In this document: piece by piece, positions 6,840-8,639 of the stretch | Position numbering within the stretch: the first letter of the stretch is position 1 | Layout: each line of letters starts with the position of its first letter | Position numbers and translations under genes: made by a program | The notes under the pieces: model-generated | What the model was told of the DNA's origin: nothing | The model's database searches: none | Seen by the model: the letters and a program-made list of their open reading frames with translations, nothing else | Source: an uncultured bacterium | GTDB lineage: Bacteria > Actinomycetota > Aquicultoria > SKW223 > CALKMS01 | Direction: 5' to 3' | Assembly (NCBI GenBank): GCA_938091145.1 | Contig: CALKMS010000063.1 | Span: 1-8,639, forward strand | DNA: 8,639 nucleotides

Positions 6840-7534
6840 GCAAGGCTGAACGCTTGCGTAAGACAATTGAAGAAATAACAGGTTTAAATCTCAAATCCAA
6901 AGACGAGCGCTTGCTAGAGAAAGCTTTAAAACATCCTTCCGTTTGCCGAGAGAGCAAAGATTCTTATCAACGGCTCGAGTTTTTAGGAGATGCTGTATTT
7001 AACTTAGCAGTTTCTAACTTGATTTTTCGTAAATTCCCCGATTTTTCTGAAGGCGAGCTTTCTCGGTTAAAAGCTAATTTGGTTTCCGAAGCCAATCTTT
7101 CCTACCTTTCAAAAAAAATTAATTTGGCTGATTATTTGTACTTCAACCGCCGGCAAATAACTCTGCAAAGAGCAGTCAAATCCATTGAAGCTGAAGCTCT
7201 TGAGGCAGTTGCCGGAGCTCTTTATTTATCTTCTCAGCCGCAATCAGCTGTAAAATTAATTGAGTTTTTGTTTAAAGGCTTTCGTTTTAGTAAATGTTTT
7301 GCTGCTGATCCAAAGTCGACTTTGCAAGAAAAATTGGCTGCGTTAAAATTTGGGTTTCCTGAGTATCGATTGATTAAAAAAATGGGCAAGGCTCATCGAC
7401 CACTTTTTGAAGTTGAGGTTTTGGTAAACGATACTCCTTGGGCTAAAGCTCGAGGCCGAAGCAAAAAGGAAGCAGAGACTAAAGCCGCTCTTAGAGCTTT
7501 AAAAAGATTAGAAAAGCAAACTAATGAGAGGTAA
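6827..7534 (+). CDS. rnc: Ribonuclease III
   Basis: Double-stranded-RNA endonuclease that processes rRNA precursors and some mRNAs. The 235-aa product has an N-terminal catalytic domain (about 12-152) and a C-terminal dsRNA-binding domain (about 161-230; STLQEKLAAL, then KKEAETKAALRAL). The signature RLEFLGDAV (49-57) contains metal ligands Glu51 and Asp55. The second catalytic segment reads EAEALEAVAGALYL (121-134): Glu126 matches the essential Glu, but Glu123 replaces the Asp usual in ADxxEA. The residue before RLEFLGD is Gln48, often Glu. GTG 6827 overlaps fabF by 13 nt and has no clear Shine-Dalgarno site. TTG 6854, with AAGG about 8 nt upstream, would shorten the protein by 9 residues without loss of conserved positions, so the start is uncertain. 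rnc after acpP/fab genes is a common bacterial order. Confidence 0.93.
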   Translation: MERLSKAERLRKTIEEITGLNLKSKDERLLEKALKHPSVCRESKDSYQRLEFLGDAVFNLAVSNLIFRKFPDFSEGELSRLKANLVSEANLSYLSKKINLADYLYFNRRQITLQRAVKSIEAEALEAVAGALYLSSQPQSAVKLIEFLFKGFRFSKCFAADPKSTLQEKLAALKFGFPEYRLIKKMGKAHRPLFEVEVLVNDTPWAKARGRSKKEAETKAALRALKRLEKQTNER

Positions 7535-7542
7535 TTTATTGT

Positions 7543-7570
7543 TTGGCAAAAAGTGTTTGGGGCATATTCT
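7543..7570 (+). promoter_or_regulatory. Candidate sigma-70-type promoter upstream of the ThyA-like gene
   Basis: TTGGCA at 7543-7548 (5/6 match to TTGACA) and TATTCT at 7565-7570 (4/6 match to TATAAT) are separated by 16 nt, with AT-rich DNA following. It lies in the 78-nt gap between rnc and the next gene, where a new transcription start is plausible. Such matches arise by chance in AT-rich DNA. Confidence 0.35.
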
Positions 7571-7601
7571 AAAATTTAAAAATTATGAGTACGGATTCAT
7601 T

Positions 7602-7610
7602 GGGGAGGGG
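7602..7610 (+). promoter_or_regulatory. Ribosome binding site for the TTG start at 7613
   Basis: GGGGAGGGG contains GGAGG at 7604-7608, 4 nt before TTG 7613. An in-frame stop (TGA 7586) lies upstream and no ATG is near, so TTG 7613 is the best-supported start. Confidence 0.6.
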
Positions 7611-7612
7611 AT

Positions 7613-8284
7613 TTGAACCAAAATTTGTTGCGCCCAATTTATGTTGAGGCCACCACTATTGAAGATGCCTGGTTTCAACTTATAAAAGAGTGTGTAGACA
7701 AAGGTTTTGTTTATCAAATCGATCAAGGAAGTTATGCTGGCCAAAAAAGAAAGCAGCTTTACGGCGCTCTGGTTCATATCAAACATCCCTGGACTCGACC
7801 TCTGGCTCCTCAAATGCCACCTGGTTGTCCAATTGACCCACCAACAACTGATGAAAAAATTGAAGCCTATTTTTGTGAGTATTTGATGAACCCCAAGCTT
7901 TTGCCTAATGAAGAATATCGCTATTCCACTTATATTGTCCCTCAAGTGGAGAAAGCTATTGAAAAGTTCAAAAAGTTTGGTTATGGGACCAATCAATGTT
8001 GTATAAATGTTGGCGATATCAGCTCAGCTGATTTAGAAGACCCACCTTGTCTTAGGTTTATTGATATGAAAGTAGTAGACGGCAAACTTCACTTCCATGT
8101 AGTTTTTCGTTCCTGGGATTTGTTTGCTGGCTTTCCCGAAAATATGGGCGGCCTTGAACTATTAAAAGAATATGTAGCTTCAGAAATTGGAGTAGAAAAC
8201 GGTCATTTAAATGCTTACAGTGCTGGTCTTCACCTTTATGACCATTTTTGGAAATTAGCTGAAATGCGCCTTGGCCGAAGTTAA
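7613..8284 (+). CDS. thyA: Divergent thymidylate synthase (ThyA fold, short archaeal-like form)
   Basis: A 223-aa protein with the second half of the thymidylate synthase active site: DPPCLRF with nucleophile Cys146, FRSWDLFAGFPENMGG with Arg166, Ser167, Asp169 and Asn177, and GLHLYDHFW with His207 and Tyr209. These are the residues that bind and methylate dUMP in E. coli ThyA, in the same order and spacing. Asn177 favours dUMP; dCMP hydroxymethylases usually have Asp there. The N-terminal 130 residues are poorly conserved. At the place of the Arg126-Arg127 pair, which binds the phosphate of the partner subunit's dUMP, the sequence reads GYGTNQCC. The protein stops soon after HLYDHFW, without the usual C-terminal segment that closes over folate. 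Short ThyA forms of this kind are known from methanogens, so an alternative methylene donor is possible. It is preceded by its own putative promoter. Family confident, exact reaction less so. Confidence 0.78.
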   Translation: MNQNLLRPIYVEATTIEDAWFQLIKECVDKGFVYQIDQGSYAGQKRKQLYGALVHIKHPWTRPLAPQMPPGCPIDPPTTDEKIEAYFCEYLMNPKLLPNEEYRYSTYIVPQVEKAIEKFKKFGYGTNQCCINVGDISSADLEDPPCLRFIDMKVVDGKLHFHVVFRSWDLFAGFPENMGGLELLKEYVASEIGVENGHLNAYSAGLHLYDHFWKLAEMRLGRS

Positions 8285-8382
8285 ATGTTGATTACCCACT
8301 AATAGTTTCACCGTTGTAGCTAAAGACAGTAATTGCGAATTTTTTCTCGGGACGCTGGGGGTAATGCTATTTATTGCTTGCT
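8285..8382. other. Intergenic stretch with no recognised feature
   Basis: I see no credible coding frame, tRNA-like fold or strong hairpin plus T-run terminator in these 98 nt. A run of six T occurs at about 8340-8345, preceded only by the weak dyad AATTGCGAATT. Base composition rises toward GC at the right, where the repeats begin. Confidence 0.5.
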
Positions 8383-8438
8383 GTCATTGCGCCTGCCAGC
8401 CGGAAGGCGTGACCTCCGTTCGCAACCTGAAGCAATCT
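8383..8438. repeat. Repeat unit 1
   Basis: From GTCATTGCG to GAAGCAATCT, 56 nt. The interior has GCC-GGAA-GGC at 8399-8408 and a stretch (GTGACCTCCGTTCGCAACCT) not shared with the other units. Confidence 0.75.
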
Positions 8439-8450
8439 ATTTCTCCCGCA

Positions 8451-8525
8451 TCATTGCGCCTGTCCGCCGAAGGCGTGGCCTGTGCGCCGAAAGGCGGAAG
8501 GGTGCGTAAGCACCCGAAGCAATCT
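8451..8525. repeat. Repeat unit 2, expanded, with three nested hairpins
   Basis: From TCATTGCG to GAAGCAATCT, 75 nt, the longest unit. Hairpins in order: CGCC-GAA-GGCG (8465-8475), CGCC-GAAA-GGCG (8485-8496) and GGGTGC-GTAA-GCACCC (8500-8515). The last two have GNRA-type loops. Confidence 0.75.
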
Positions 8526-8534
8526 TTCTTTCGT

Positions 8535-8582
8535 GTCATTGCGAGGACTGCGAGCCGAAGGCGAAGCAGGACGAAGCAATCT
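8535..8582. repeat. Repeat unit 3
   Basis: From GTCATTGCG to GAAGCAATCT, 48 nt, with GCC-GAA-GGC at 8554-8562. It shares AGGA after TCATTGCG and ACGAAGCAATCT at the end with unit 4. Confidence 0.75.
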
Positions 8583-8591
8583 TTCCCCCGT

Positions 8592-8624
8592 GTCATTGCG
8601 AGGAGCGGAGCGACGAAGCAATCT
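8592..8624. repeat. Repeat unit 4, minimal form
   Basis: 33 nt from GTCATTGCG to GAAGCAATCT with the interior AGGAGCGGAGCGAC and no nested GCC-GAA-GGC hairpin. It looks like the basic unit from which the longer ones differ by interior insertions. Confidence 0.75.
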
Positions 8625-8639
8625 CAGGGATTGCCACGC

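Larger units (their letters stand above)
8383..8639. repeat. Tandem cluster of imperfect dyad repeats (TCATTGCG ... GAAGCAATCT), cut by window end
   Basis: Four units each open with TCATTGCG (8384, 8451, 8536, 8593) and close with GAAGCAATCT (ending 8438, 8525, 8582, 8624). ATTGC and GCAAT at the ends can pair. Unit lengths differ (about 55, 75, 47 and 32 nt) because the interior varies. Interiors hold small hairpins: GCC-GAA-GGC or close variants in units 1-3, and GGGTGC-GTAA-GCACCC at 8500-8515. Units 3 and 4 share GTGTCATTGCGAGGA. After unit 4, GGGATTGCCACG begins what looks like a further, inverted unit cut by the edge. The block is visibly more GC-rich than the genes. Intergenic repeats with this CATTGCGAGGAG / GAAGCAATC pattern occur in many uncultivated and some cultivated bacteria. 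Possible roles are a non-autonomous mobile element, transcript 3'-end protection or mere relics; no transposase is present. Confidence 0.85.

Noticed and set aside
7585..7647. 20-codon ATG frame overlapping the start of the ThyA-like gene, a possible leader peptide
   Set aside because: No Shine-Dalgarno site precedes it, it has no run of regulatory codons, and no attenuator hairpin is visible. The GGGGAGGGG inside it serves TTG 7613.
7583..7996. 137-codon open frame on the - strand opposite the ThyA-like gene
   Set aside because: The + strand frame has clear thymidylate synthase active-site motifs; the antisense frame shows no recognisable domain.
8330..8346. Rho-independent terminator after the ThyA-like gene
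   Set aside because: The T-run is preceded only by an AATT/AATT dyad too weak to act as a terminator stem.
8384..8596. 70-codon open frame on the - strand across the repeat array
   Set aside because: It consists of the repeat units themselves, giving a low-complexity repetitive peptide; no homologous family or start signal is seen.
8383..8624. CRISPR array
   Set aside because: Units have unequal length and no constant direct repeat with unique spacers of uniform size; no cas genes are present.
8383..8624. Integron attC sites or an insertion sequence
   Set aside because: No integrase or transposase, no core-site consensus, and the four units share internal sequence typical of a dispersed palindromic repeat.

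Overview
The window reads as a moderately AT-rich bacterial chromosome segment with every recognisable gene on the + strand. Its core is a tightly packed type II fatty-acid synthesis (FAS-II) operon. The gene kit (FabK rather than FabI as enoyl-ACP reductase, a short signal peptidase I with one membrane span, frequent TTG/GTG starts, Shine-Dalgarno sites of the GGAGG type) suits a Firmicutes/Thermotogae-like or uncultivated anaerobic lineage. The phylum cannot be fixed from this sequence alone.

Layout. 1-159: C-terminus of ribosomal protein L19 (rplS). 179-706: lepB. 709-7534: fabH, fabK, fabD, fabG, acpP, a second FabK/nitronate-monooxygenase-family flavoprotein with four C-terminal cysteines, fabF, and rnc. 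Genes within this run overlap or are separated by 1-33 nt, so one transcript is likely. 7535-7612: a short gap with a plausible promoter. 7613-8284: a short, divergent ThyA-fold thymidylate synthase. 8285-8382: no feature seen. 8383-8639: a GC-rich array of imperfect dyad repeats (TCATTGCG ... GAAGCAATCT) that runs off the window end.

How the genes work together. FabD loads malonyl groups onto AcpP, FabH starts chains, FabF elongates them, FabG reduces the 3-keto group and FabK reduces the enoyl group. No 3-hydroxyacyl-ACP dehydratase (FabZ/FabA) is in the window. The second flavoprotein lies 1 nt after acpP and 1 nt before fabF. Its CxxCxxxCxxxxC motif recalls the iron-sulfur flavoprotein FabX of Helicobacter, an acyl-ACP dehydrogenase/isomerase used for unsaturated fatty-acid synthesis without FabA. 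That is the most interesting hypothesis here and is an inference, not something the sequence proves.

Other points for a second look: the ThyA homologue lacks the canonical Arg-Arg phosphate-binding pair and the usual C-terminal tail; RNase III has Glu where a catalytic Asp is usual; FabG carries an Asp suggestive of NADH use; and the terminal repeat array conserves the junction between units better than their interiors.
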